Assembly (NCBI GenBank): GCA_039024435.1
Contig: JBCCQH010000155.1
Span: 1 to 12,583 of the forward strand
Direction of reading: 5' to 3'
Source of the DNA: JBCCQH01 sp039024435
Lineage (GTDB): Bacteria > Bacteroidota > Bacteroidia > J057 > JADKCL01
DNA length: 12,583 bases
Part shown: positions 1-6,521 of the stretch, piece after piece
Numbering within the stretch: position 1 is the first letter of the stretch
How the letters are laid out: the number at the start of each line of letters is the position of its first letter
The notes under the pieces: model-generated
Database searches by the model: none
Told to the model about the DNA's origin: nothing
Seen by the model: the letters and a program-made list of their open reading frames with translations, nothing else
Translations under genes and position numbers: made by a program

Positions 1-45
1 GGATTGTTCGTCGGGAAATTGGGCGATAAAGTTGAATAGATTCAT
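1..45 (-). CDS. IS1595/ISXO2-like transposase, N-terminal fragment (cut by window edge)
   Basis: Reading the minus strand, an ATG at 45-43 opens a frame that runs off the left edge with 15 codons visible, MNLFNFIAQFPDEQS. IS1595-family (ISXO2-like) transposases commonly begin this way: a short MNL-type start, an aromatic-rich helix and an FPDE(E/Q)SC motif just before the zinc-ribbon domain. The rest of the protein, including the zinc ribbon and DDE catalytic domain, would lie outside the window. With so few residues the call rests on recognising this opening motif and on the matching transposase C-terminus at the right edge. It could still be a chance frame. Confidence 0.5.
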   Translation of the reverse strand, partial: MNLFNFIAQFPDEQS

Positions 46-353
46 GGGCAGATTCGAGCTTTGGCCGCAATCTCAACCCGCCGATTGACATCTCGTGTCA
101 AAAGCCGTGTCAAAATCCGTGGCAAAGTTCCGGACAAGCATTTAAAAAAATTTCTCCGCTGGGAAGTAATACCTTTAAGAAAATTCCCCAGAGGTCGTCG
201 CCGAATTCGATGACAAAAAGTTCCGAGAGTCAGCATGCGCATCCTGCTTGGTATTGCGCAATCACCATCCACCCAAGAATAAATCCCTTCCCCAAAATCC
301 CCCCACCATCGGTGAGCATTTTTTGCCTAAATTCATCTCGGAAACGATCACCC
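46..353. other. Intergenic region between transposase start and patatin gene
   Basis: About 308 bases lie between two divergently oriented starts. Beyond the repeat array at 85-129, the region holds an A/T tract at 141-153 and an imperfect inverted repeat, CTGGGAA at 159-165 against TTCCCCAG at 184-191. One outer end of the left insertion sequence probably lies here, but I could not place its terminal inverted repeat. The patatin-frame extension from 210 to 353 encodes a proline/histidine-rich stretch without family resemblance and is treated as untranslated leader. No clear TAnnTTTG promoter was found for the patatin gene. Confidence 0.5.
85..129. repeat. Three 12-bp tandem repeats with an overlapping TTGACA/TGTCAA dyad
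   Basis: Three consecutive 12-base units lie at 94-105 (CGTGTCAAAAGC), 106-117 (CGTGTCAAAATC) and 118-129 (CGTGGCAAAGTT), the third being diverged. TTGACA at 85-90 and TGTCAA at 96-101 form a dyad with a 5-base spacer, so the first repeat unit is also one arm of an inverted repeat. The array is about 40 bases upstream of the transposase-like ATG on the minus strand and about 225 bases upstream of the patatin gene on the plus strand. Read on the minus strand it contains two TTGACA words. It could be a protein-binding array, part of an IS end, or promoter material for the transposase. Confidence 0.6.
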
Positions 354-2153
354 ATGACACCCTCTGATTTTACCGAACATCCTCTTGTCACCAAGGCCAT
401 CAACGACCTGAAGAACCACTTTGCGGAACGGCCCCTCATCGTCTCCGATATGATCGATGCCGACGGCAACCAGTACGTCGACCTGGTTCAGGAGGGAGGC
501 GGCGTCTGGGGCGTGGCCTTGCTGGGCTACACCTATGTCCTCGAATGCTTTGGGGTACGCTTCGCCAGCATGGCGGGAACTTCAGCCGGGGCCATCAATA
601 CCCTCCTCCTGGCTTCGGCGGGAACCCCGGAGGAAAAGCGCACCGAAAAGATCCTGCCTTACCTCGCGAACAAGGATTTCTTTGAGTTTGTCGATGGCAA
701 TGTCTTTTCCCGCATGACAGTCCGTGCCCTCGCACGTCGTGAACCCAAAATCCTGCTCGCCCTCCGCGGCCTACTCAACTATCCCCGGGTGCGCCGCCGC
801 CTGGGCCTCAACCCCGGCGATGCCTTCAAAACCTGGCTCGAAGAAACCATCGCCGAGTTTGGCGTGCATTCGTTCCGGGACCTACAGAAGCGGATGAACG
901 CCTTCACCGACAGCATCCGCCACCGCCAAACCGGGACCAGCGACCCCGACATGCGCACGGGCAAACTCGCACTGATCGCCGCCGAAATCGAGACGGGCAG
1001 CAAGATCCGCTTTCCCGCTCACGCCCCCCTTTTTTTCCGGGACCACCTCGACATCAATCCGGCCGAATTTGTGCGGGCCTCCATGTCGATCCCGCTGTTT
1101 TTTGAACCGGTGGTCATCCCAAACGAAGCCTTGCCCCACAACGACCAGCAGCAGTGGCGAAACCTGCTCGGGCACACCGGCCACATTCCCCGCCGGGCCA
1201 TCCTCGTCGACGGCGGCATCCTCTCCAATTTTCCCATCGACGTCTTTCACCGCCGCGGCACCATTCCCCTGCGCCCTACCCTCGGCGTCAAACTCCGGAC
1301 CTTGAACAAGCGCTTCCGCAAGCCCCACCCAAAACGCCCCCTCAGCCTCAGTGGATTCCTCGGGGGCAACTTTTCCGCGGCCCGGCACCTGCGCGACCAC
1401 GAATTCATCTTCTCCAATCCCGACTACCGCAAGCTCGTCGCCCAGGTCGACGTGAGTGGCCACAGTTGGATGAATTTTGGGATCTCCAATGCCGACAAAG
1501 TCGACCTTTTCGTGCGCGGGGTGCAAGCTGCCCAACAATTTCTGACCGAATTTGACTGGGAAAAATACAAAACCTTCCGGGCCACCCTGATCGCGGAGGC
1601 CATCCAAGCGCGCAAGCGGGGCATCCTCCGGGCCACAGGCGAATCCCGCCGCATCCTGCAGGAAGCACTGGAAGGCAGGCAAATCCGCATCACCGAACGG
1701 AGCCAAACCGCCCTGCTGGAACGGATGCAGGACTTTGGACGCATCGAAGATGACTTCGCCATTCTCTGGGTAGACGACCAGGACGGGCGCAACTTCCGCG
1801 AAAAAGAATTGCTCCACAAACTCGGACCGGGGGTGGCCATCGTCGAGGCCCATTCCTCGGAGGAAGCCCTGCAGCTCATTCGTGAACGGCGCTTTCAGCT
1901 CATGATTTCCGATATCCTCCGCAACGCCAGCCCTTCCGAAGGTGTAGACTTCCTGCTGTTGCTGCAACAAAAGCGCCTCGACATCCCAACTATTTTCTAC
2001 ATCAACAACTTCAACCCGGCTCGCGGCATCCCGATGGGCGCCTTTGGCATCACGGACAGCCCGGCGGAATTGATCCACCTGGTGATCGATGCGGCGGCGC
2101 GGGAGGGCATTCCCAAAAAAGGTGCAGACCGAACCGTTGAAATTACCTCTTAA
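354..2153 (+). CDS. Patatin-like phospholipase with C-terminal receiver-like domain
   Basis: A 599-residue protein if started at ATG 354. An in-frame ATG at 210 would add 48 residues that do not resemble the family. The patatin domain shows the oxyanion-loop motif GGGVWG (residues 48-53), the nucleophile elbow GTSAG (75-79, Ser77) and the DGG motif (286-288, Asp286). These are the Ser-Asp dyad elements of bacterial patatins, which hydrolyse acyl esters of membrane lipids. There is no signal peptide, so it probably acts from the cytoplasm. After a charged helical linker (about 395-465) comes a receiver-like domain: ILWVDD (acidic pair 474-475), a candidate phospho-acceptor in LMISDI (Asp520), and GAFGITDSP near the end. 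The usual Thr/Ser and Lys positions appear to be Ile and Ser, so phosphotransfer may be lost or altered. The stop lies 15 bases before the peptidase ATG, suggesting co-transcription. Confidence 0.85.
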   Translation: MTPSDFTEHPLVTKAINDLKNHFAERPLIVSDMIDADGNQYVDLVQEGGGVWGVALLGYTYVLECFGVRFASMAGTSAGAINTLLLASAGTPEEKRTEKILPYLANKDFFEFVDGNVFSRMTVRALARREPKILLALRGLLNYPRVRRRLGLNPGDAFKTWLEETIAEFGVHSFRDLQKRMNAFTDSIRHRQTGTSDPDMRTGKLALIAAEIETGSKIRFPAHAPLFFRDHLDINPAEFVRASMSIPLFFEPVVIPNEALPHNDQQQWRNLLGHTGHIPRRAILVDGGILSNFPIDVFHRRGTIPLRPTLGVKLRTLNKRFRKPHPKRPLSLSGFLGGNFSAARHLRDHEFIFSNPDYRKLVAQVDVSGHSWMNFGISNADKVDLFVRGVQAAQQFLTEFDWEKYKTFRATLIAEAIQARKRGILRATGESRRILQEALEGRQIRITERSQTALLERMQDFGRIEDDFAILWVDDQDGRNFREKELLHKLGPGVAIVEAHSSEEALQLIRERRFQLMISDILRNASPSEGVDFLLLLQQKRLDIPTIFYINNFNPARGIPMGAFGITDSPAELIHLVIDAAAREGIPKKGADRTVEITS

Positions 2154-2168
2154 ACCGCTTCATTGCCC

Positions 2169-3455
2169 ATGCGCTATACCTCACCGCCCCGTGAACTGTT
2201 CCTCCGCAACCGAGAAAAATTTACCCGGCAAATGCCTCCGGGACACCTCGCAATCTTGTTTTCCAGCGAAATGGTGACCCGCAGCGCCGATTACACCTAC
2301 CCGTTTGCCCAGGACAAAAACTTCTACTACCTCACGGGGCTGGACCAGGAGGGGCTCGTGCTGGTGCTGTTTCCGGATGCGCCCAAAAAAGAGTGGCGGG
2401 AAATCCTATTTGTTCCGGTTCCACCCCCCAATACCGTCCTGGTGGACGGTCAGAAATTGCGCCCCCGGGAAGTCAGTGAAATCTCCGGTATCAAGCGGAT
2501 TCGCGACGCCAGCACCTTCGAGCGGATGTCGGTGTCGGCAATGGGGTACGCGGAAGGTGTCTTGCTGGACGCCAATGAACACGAGGGCCGGCGTTGGTCC
2601 CAGCGCACCCAAGCCCACCGATTTGCCCGCTGGATCGCGGAAGAATATCCGGGCTACCGAATCGAACGCGCCGCCCCGATCTTTCGGCGCCTGCGCATGA
2701 AGAAAGAAGCCGAAGAACTCACCCAACTCCGCATCGCGTGTTCCATCGCGGGAAAAGCCATCCACCGGGTGGCCCAAGTGATCCGCCCTGGCGTGTGGGA
2801 GTATGAGATTGAAGCGGAAATCACCCACGAATTCATCCGCAACCGCGCCGCCGGACCGGCATTTCCCTCCATTGTTGCTTCGGGGCCCAATACCTGCGTG
2901 CTGCACTACGTCCGCAATCACCGGCAGTGTGGCGCGGGCGAACTCCTGCAGCTCGATCTCGGCGCGGAATACGGCCACTACAACAGCGACGTGAGCCGCG
3001 CATTTCCCATTTCCGGCCGATTTTCCGAGCGCCAGCGGGCCGTATACGAAGCGGTACTGCGGGTGCTCAAGGGCACGATGCAGGCCATGAAACCCGGAGT
3101 GCGTCCGGAAGACCTCCAGCAATTGACCGGGGAAATGGTCAATGAAGAATTGCTAACACTCGGGGTACTCTCCGCGGAACAGGCCAAGAACACCGCCGGT
3201 CGCTCGGCCCCCTACCGGCGCTACTTCATGCACGGCGTCGCGCACCATCTGGGATTGGACACGCACGATCTGAGCAACCGCTTCGCGGAATATGCACCGG
3301 GCATGGTCCTGACCGTCGAACCAGGGATTTACTTACCGGAGGAAGAGTTGGGCATCCGACTGGAAAACGACGTACTCATCACCGAAACCGGCATCGAAAA
3401 TCTCACCGCCGGTATTCCGATTGAGGTTGAAGACATTGAAGCATTGATGGATTGA
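2169..3455 (+). CDS. pepP: Xaa-Pro aminopeptidase (aminopeptidase P, M24B)
   Basis: A 428-residue protein from ATG 2169; a TTG six bases upstream is in frame but less likely. Residues 1 to about 140 match the aminopeptidase P N-terminal domain, including the YPFAQDKNFYYLTGL stretch typical of this family. The C-terminal pita-bread metallopeptidase domain keeps all five metal ligands: Asp263 (LDLGAEY), Asp274 (NSDVSR), His355 (FMHGVAHH), Glu384 (VEPGIY) and Glu399 (IRLEND). The family removes N-terminal residues that precede proline, using two divalent metal ions, usually manganese, in the cytoplasm. Length is normal for bacterial PepP. It follows the patatin gene by 15 bases and is probably in the same transcript; there is no obvious functional link between the two. 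Confidence 0.93.
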   Translation: MRYTSPPRELFLRNREKFTRQMPPGHLAILFSSEMVTRSADYTYPFAQDKNFYYLTGLDQEGLVLVLFPDAPKKEWREILFVPVPPPNTVLVDGQKLRPREVSEISGIKRIRDASTFERMSVSAMGYAEGVLLDANEHEGRRWSQRTQAHRFARWIAEEYPGYRIERAAPIFRRLRMKKEAEELTQLRIACSIAGKAIHRVAQVIRPGVWEYEIEAEITHEFIRNRAAGPAFPSIVASGPNTCVLHYVRNHRQCGAGELLQLDLGAEYGHYNSDVSRAFPISGRFSERQRAVYEAVLRVLKGTMQAMKPGVRPEDLQQLTGEMVNEELLTLGVLSAEQAKNTAGRSAPYRRYFMHGVAHHLGLDTHDLSNRFAEYAPGMVLTVEPGIYLPEEELGIRLENDVLITETGIENLTAGIPIEVEDIEALMD

Positions 3456-3575
3456 AATGGCGTGGGGAATCGGATCCAGACCTACTTTCGCGGCATTTTT
3501 GTATTTTCGCGCTGTCCCGCAGTTCGCCTCTGCCCGGGAAGAGGCCGTTTCCAAAAAATTTATATTTCTCCCACC

Positions 3576-4202
3576 ATGTGTACTCCCACTACCTACTCCG
3601 ATGTTGATCGTGCGAAATTTGAAGGCTGGAAAGCCAATGCTACCCAAAAAGGTGTTCAGCTTGAAGGTGAGCATTCCGGCAAACTCCAGTGGGCGGCGGT
3701 AAAGGGTACATTTTCCTGGAACGAATCGGCAGCCGCCCTTACCGTAGAGCTGACCATTGCTTCCACCGAGAAAAACTGCCGGGTTATGTACGGCGACCTG
3801 AACAAAATGATCCCCGCCGAGGCGGCTCCGGCCATTGCGACACCTCCCGGTCCGGCCCTGGCCATCGACGATTCCGGTCGCTACACGGTGATCGGTCGGA
3901 TACTCCGCACTGGAACTCCCCTCGGTGACGTCCGGGTCCAGGCCTGGGATGCCGACAAAATCGGAGCCGATGACAAGCTCGGCCAGGCCCAAACCGACGC
4001 CCAGGGATTTTTTACCATCGGCTTCAATCCGGAAGACTTCAACGACTGGGGTACCGAAACCCATCCCGATCTTTACTTCAAAATCTTTTCCGGCGACAAC
4101 ATGATTGGGGAAAGTTCCGGCAACACCATTTACGATGCCCAGCCGGGAATCGACGACATCGTAATTGATTTGCCGGCCTCTTCGGCAAACAATGAAGCTT
4201 AA
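3576..4202 (+). CDS. Small two-domain protein with transthyretin-like C-terminal domain
   Basis: A 208-residue protein from ATG 3576. The frame is open back to 3462, but those residues look like translated leader. It has no signal peptide or membrane segment. Residues 10-80 form an unnamed domain with alternating beta-strand pattern (QWAAVKGTFSWNE, then LTVELTIAS) faintly like polyhydroxyalkanoate granule-associated proteins. A Pro/Ala-rich linker (80-96) follows. Residues 103-198 look like a carboxypeptidase-regulatory/transthyretin-type beta sandwich: YTVIGRILRTGTPLGDVRVQ, a variable loop, LGQAQTDAQGFFTIGF, then DLYFKIFSGDNMI. Such modules are usually structural or binding domains, and no catalytic motif is seen. 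The gene lies 120 bases after pepP and ends exactly where the convergent DinB gene ends. Specific function unknown. Confidence 0.75.
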   Translation: MCTPTTYSDVDRAKFEGWKANATQKGVQLEGEHSGKLQWAAVKGTFSWNESAAALTVELTIASTEKNCRVMYGDLNKMIPAEAAPAIATPPGPALAIDDSGRYTVIGRILRTGTPLGDVRVQAWDADKIGADDKLGQAQTDAQGFFTIGFNPEDFNDWGTETHPDLYFKIFSGDNMIGESSGNTIYDAQPGIDDIVIDLPASSANNEA

Positions 4203-4805
4203 TTACCGGTCGGCTAGCGGTTGCGGCCCGACGCTTTTCAAGTTGCCCACAATCCCTACAATTTGACGCAGGTGCCGCTCCTCGTGGGACACGATGATTT
4301 CCAATGCCATCTGCAGGGGGTAAAATACCTTCCTGGAAGCCGGTGAACAGATAATCGGATTCGCATCGATCAGGGTCGGGTGGTTGCGCAACCATTTCCG
4401 CAGTTCCGTCTGTTGTCTCCGAAATTCGGTCAATTGGTAGTGCTCCGGAATGCCCGCCGGCGGGGGTAGCTTCTGCTCCAGTATCGGCTCCCAAACCGGA
4501 AAGGTTTGGATTTTACGGGGATTATCCGTGGCGACACTTTTGAGGATCATGCGGCCGATCAGACCGGCCAGCATCCGGCTTCGGGCAAGCAACGGCTTGC
4601 GGTAGTTCTCGGCTTCCAGGGCGGAAAATACCGGAAAATAACTGCGGTTGACCAAGAGAAGGTGCTGGATGACTTCGGCCACCGACCAGGATCCCGGGGC
4701 CGGCGGTTGCCAGAGTTCGTCGGTGGTCAGCGGATGACAATGGCGCACCATGCTCTCCATGACCCGTTCCAGGCGCCGATCCCATTGCTTGATTGTCGTA
4801 TTCAT
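4203..4805 (-). CDS. DinB-fold (DinB_2/YfiT-like) protein
   Basis: A 200-residue protein, ATG at 4805-4803. The sequence opens with an amphipathic helix and a PGSWSVAEVIQHLLLVNRSYF segment, followed near the C-terminus by SHEERHLRQI. This is the pattern of the DinB/YfiT four-helix bundle with a histidine triad (His48, His174, His178) that binds a divalent metal. Members include thiol-S-transferases, hydrolases and many proteins of unknown substrate, so the reaction cannot be named. It follows the Crp/Fnr-type gene by 39 bases on the same strand and is probably co-transcribed with it. Its stop codon directly abuts the stop of the convergent transthyretin-like gene. Confidence 0.88.
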   Translation of the reverse strand: MNTTIKQWDRRLERVMESMVRHCHPLTTDELWQPPAPGSWSVAEVIQHLLLVNRSYFPVFSALEAENYRKPLLARSRMLAGLIGRMILKSVATDNPRKIQTFPVWEPILEQKLPPPAGIPEHYQLTEFRRQQTELRKWLRNHPTLIDANPIICSPASRKVFYPLQMALEIIVSHEERHLRQIVGIVGNLKSVGPQPLADR

Positions 4806-4844
4806 GCCCCAAATCTACTTTGCCCACCGCCGCTGAATCTTGGT

Positions 4845-5432
4845 CTAAACCAAGTTCTGCTTGCGTTCCCGCAACAACTTGCTCAGATTGGTCGGATCAA
4901 TGTTCAGGTAAGAGGCAATGTGCTTGTGGGGGACCCGGGCAAATAGATGAAAACTTCGCTGGCAGAATCCCTCAAATCGCTCCCGCATCGTGGTGCTGAC
5001 CAACTCAAGCTCTCTGAACTGCATCCCGATGATCATCCGCTCGTGGAAGAGGCGAAAGGTGCGTTCCAGCCGCGGATGTGCCATCAACTGCGCCGCCACC
5101 TCCCGGTGATGAATGGCCAGGCAGTGCGACTCGGTGACCGCCTCCAAGTAAAGCCGCGAAGGATTTTGGGTAAGGAAAGACGTGGGCAGCGCCGCAAAGA
5201 ACGGGGGATAGGAAAATGCAATTGTGTACTCTTTGTCTTTGTCGAGAAATGCCCGAAAGGTGCCGTCCAGCATGTAATACAGGTAGTGGCAGATCTCCCC
5301 CTCGCCCACGACGATTTCTTTTTTCGCGAAGGTACACGGTTGAAACCCGGCCACCAGGGCCGCCAGGTCCGGCTCAGGTACCGGATCGATCGCCGCAATC
5401 GCGGCCCGCAACTTGGCTTGGGCATTTTCCAT
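4845..5432 (-). CDS. Crp/Fnr-family transcriptional regulator
   Basis: A 195-residue protein, ATG at 5432-5430; an in-frame TAA twelve bases upstream fixes the start. Residues 10-120 form a cyclic-nucleotide-binding-type beta barrel (CTFAKKEIVVGEGEICHYLY, then LDGTFRAF), then a long dimerisation helix (about 120-155). A C-terminal helix-turn-helix follows at about 166-190 (VPHKHIASYLNIDPTNLSKL). The phosphate-binding GE...R(S/T)A signature of cAMP receptor proteins is not seen; PTSFLTQNPSRLYLEAVT stands in its place. No FNR-type cysteine cluster is apparent. The effector is therefore unknown, as for many short Bacteroidota members. It is first in a two-gene unit with the DinB-fold gene and divergent from the outer-membrane barrel gene, which may be a target. 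Confidence 0.9.
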   Translation of the reverse strand: MENAQAKLRAAIAAIDPVPEPDLAALVAGFQPCTFAKKEIVVGEGEICHYLYYMLDGTFRAFLDKDKEYTIAFSYPPFFAALPTSFLTQNPSRLYLEAVTESHCLAIHHREVAAQLMAHPRLERTFRLFHERMIIGMQFRELELVSTTMRERFEGFCQRSFHLFARVPHKHIASYLNIDPTNLSKLLRERKQNLV

Positions 5433-5436
5433 CTCC

Positions 5437-5444
5437 CAAATTTA
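5437..5444 (-). promoter_or_regulatory. Candidate Bacteroidota -7 element (TAAATTTG) for the Crp/Fnr-type gene
   Basis: On the minus strand TAAATTTG matches the Bacteroidota -7 consensus TAnnTTTG exactly and ends only four bases before the ATG at 5432. If used, the transcript would be leaderless or nearly so. A convincing TTTG -33 element at the right spacing is not seen (the closest is TTTC about 23 bases upstream), so the assignment is tentative. The TAA of this motif is also the in-frame stop that fixes the start codon. Confidence 0.35.
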
Positions 5445-5575
5445 TCGCTTTTCCAGCTTTTGTCACGGAAGAAAGGCAGAGCAAACGTTGGGGCTTCGAT
5501 TCACCAAGTAAATTGTCCCCGGATTCCTGGCTTGATGGGCGCCGATTCTTATGACCGACTCAACCCACCTCACCA

Positions 5576-5588
5576 CCTGATTATCAGG
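5576..5588. promoter_or_regulatory. Perfect 13-base palindrome, possible operator
   Basis: CCTGATTATCAGG has two perfect 6-base arms (CCTGAT and ATCAGG) around a single central T. It lies in the 199-base divergent region, 43 bases before the ATG of the barrel gene and about 145 bases before the Crp/Fnr-type gene. It contains GAT...ATC half-sites reminiscent of Crp/Fnr boxes, but its spacing is much shorter than the canonical TTGAT-N4-ATCAA site. Control by the adjacent regulator is inference. Confidence 0.4.
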
Positions 5589-5631
5589 ATTCTTATGTAT
5601 CTTATTTGCCCATGCAACCAATGCGATCAAT

Positions 5632-6450
5632 ATGAAAACTCGTCTGCTCATCTGCATCCTCCTCGCCGCTTTCATCTGTTTCGGCGGCGGAACTCCCCTC
5701 TCCGCCCAGTTGACCATGGCCGAACGCCCTTCGACCGAACAACCGGGCTTCTACGTGAGCGCTTACACCTTGTATCCCGGCAACCTGGTCATTGAAAATA
5801 CCTTTTCCTACAGCCGTGCCAACGATGTCATCAACACAACTTCGGCTTCTGTCCCCGCAACTTTGGTGCGCTACGGCGTCACGGAAGGCTTCGAAATCCG
5901 GGTGCGGGGGCAGGCACGCAGTACCGCTTTCCGCGCCCTTGGGATGACCACTTCGGATTTTTCGGTCGGCGATTGGGGTATCGGGGCCAAGATCAACCTG
6001 GTGCCTCCGGGAAAGAAATTCCCGCCCCTGTCCTTGGTCACGTTTGTGCAATTGCCGCAAACCTCGACCTTCGGCGTGGCCCAATCCCAGCTTGCCCCCA
6101 GCCTATTGCTCGCCACGCATTTCCCTCTGTTCGGCGCGCTCACGGGCACAGTCAACCTCGGCGCCGCCTGGTCAGGTCTGGATCTGCAACCCAATTACCA
6201 GTATGCTTTTGCCCTGGAACGGGAAATCACCACCGGACTGACGGCTTTTGTGGAAGCCTACGGTGGCATTGTGGATCCGGACATCGGGATGAACCACAAC
6301 TACGACGCGGGGCTGGTCTGGGGCCTAAGTCCCTCGCTACAATTCGACGTTTCCGGCGGTTATCAGATCGATTCCGCAACCGAGATCAATGCCTGGTTTG
6401 CCGCCGGTGGGGTCAGCATCCGCGTTATTCCCAAGCGCAACCGCAACTGA
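5632..6450 (+). CDS. Exported outer-membrane beta-barrel protein (phenol MetA-type transporter family)
   Basis: A 272-residue protein with a clear Sec signal peptide (basic MKTR, hydrophobic core to about residue 20, cleavage after LSA at residue 25 before Gln26). The mature part is a series of alternating hydrophobic strands ending in aromatic or small residues. Phrases such as RYGVTEGFEIRVRG, VGDWGIGAKINLVPP, FVQLPQTSTFGVAQSQLAPS and TVNLGAAWS resemble the family annotated as putative MetA-pathway of phenol degradation (PF13557). That family is thought to be an outer-membrane channel or transporter-like barrel; its substrate is generally not known and the pathway name should not be taken literally. 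It is divergent from the Crp/Fnr-type gene and lies 71 bases before the antiporter. Confidence 0.8.
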   Translation: MKTRLLICILLAAFICFGGGTPLSAQLTMAERPSTEQPGFYVSAYTLYPGNLVIENTFSYSRANDVINTTSASVPATLVRYGVTEGFEIRVRGQARSTAFRALGMTTSDFSVGDWGIGAKINLVPPGKKFPPLSLVTFVQLPQTSTFGVAQSQLAPSLLLATHFPLFGALTGTVNLGAAWSGLDLQPNYQYAFALEREITTGLTAFVEAYGGIVDPDIGMNHNYDAGLVWGLSPSLQFDVSGGYQIDSATEINAWFAAGGVSIRVIPKRNRN

Positions 6451-6521
6451 TTTCCGGATTTTTCGGGCTGCGGCCTGAGCGTCGGAGAGGCGGTTTGAAT
6501 TTGATTTGTATATTGACCGCT

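Noticed and set aside
210..353. Upstream extension of the patatin protein from ATG 210
   Set aside because: The added 48 residues are Pro/His/Ser-rich without patatin resemblance; ATG 354 gives a start that fits the family.
882..2078. 398-residue open frame on the minus strand opposite the patatin gene
   Set aside because: It is antisense to a gene with complete catalytic motifs, has a composition expected from the complementary strand of GC-rich coding DNA, and shows no domain.
4947..5795. 282-residue plus-strand frame across the regulator and barrel start
   Set aside because: It runs antisense through the Crp/Fnr-type gene and into the barrel gene and has no family character.
5973..6521. 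Extension of the antiporter frame back to 5973
   Set aside because: It overlaps most of the barrel gene in another frame; the signal sequence after ATG 6522 (or TTG 6495) marks the true N-terminus.
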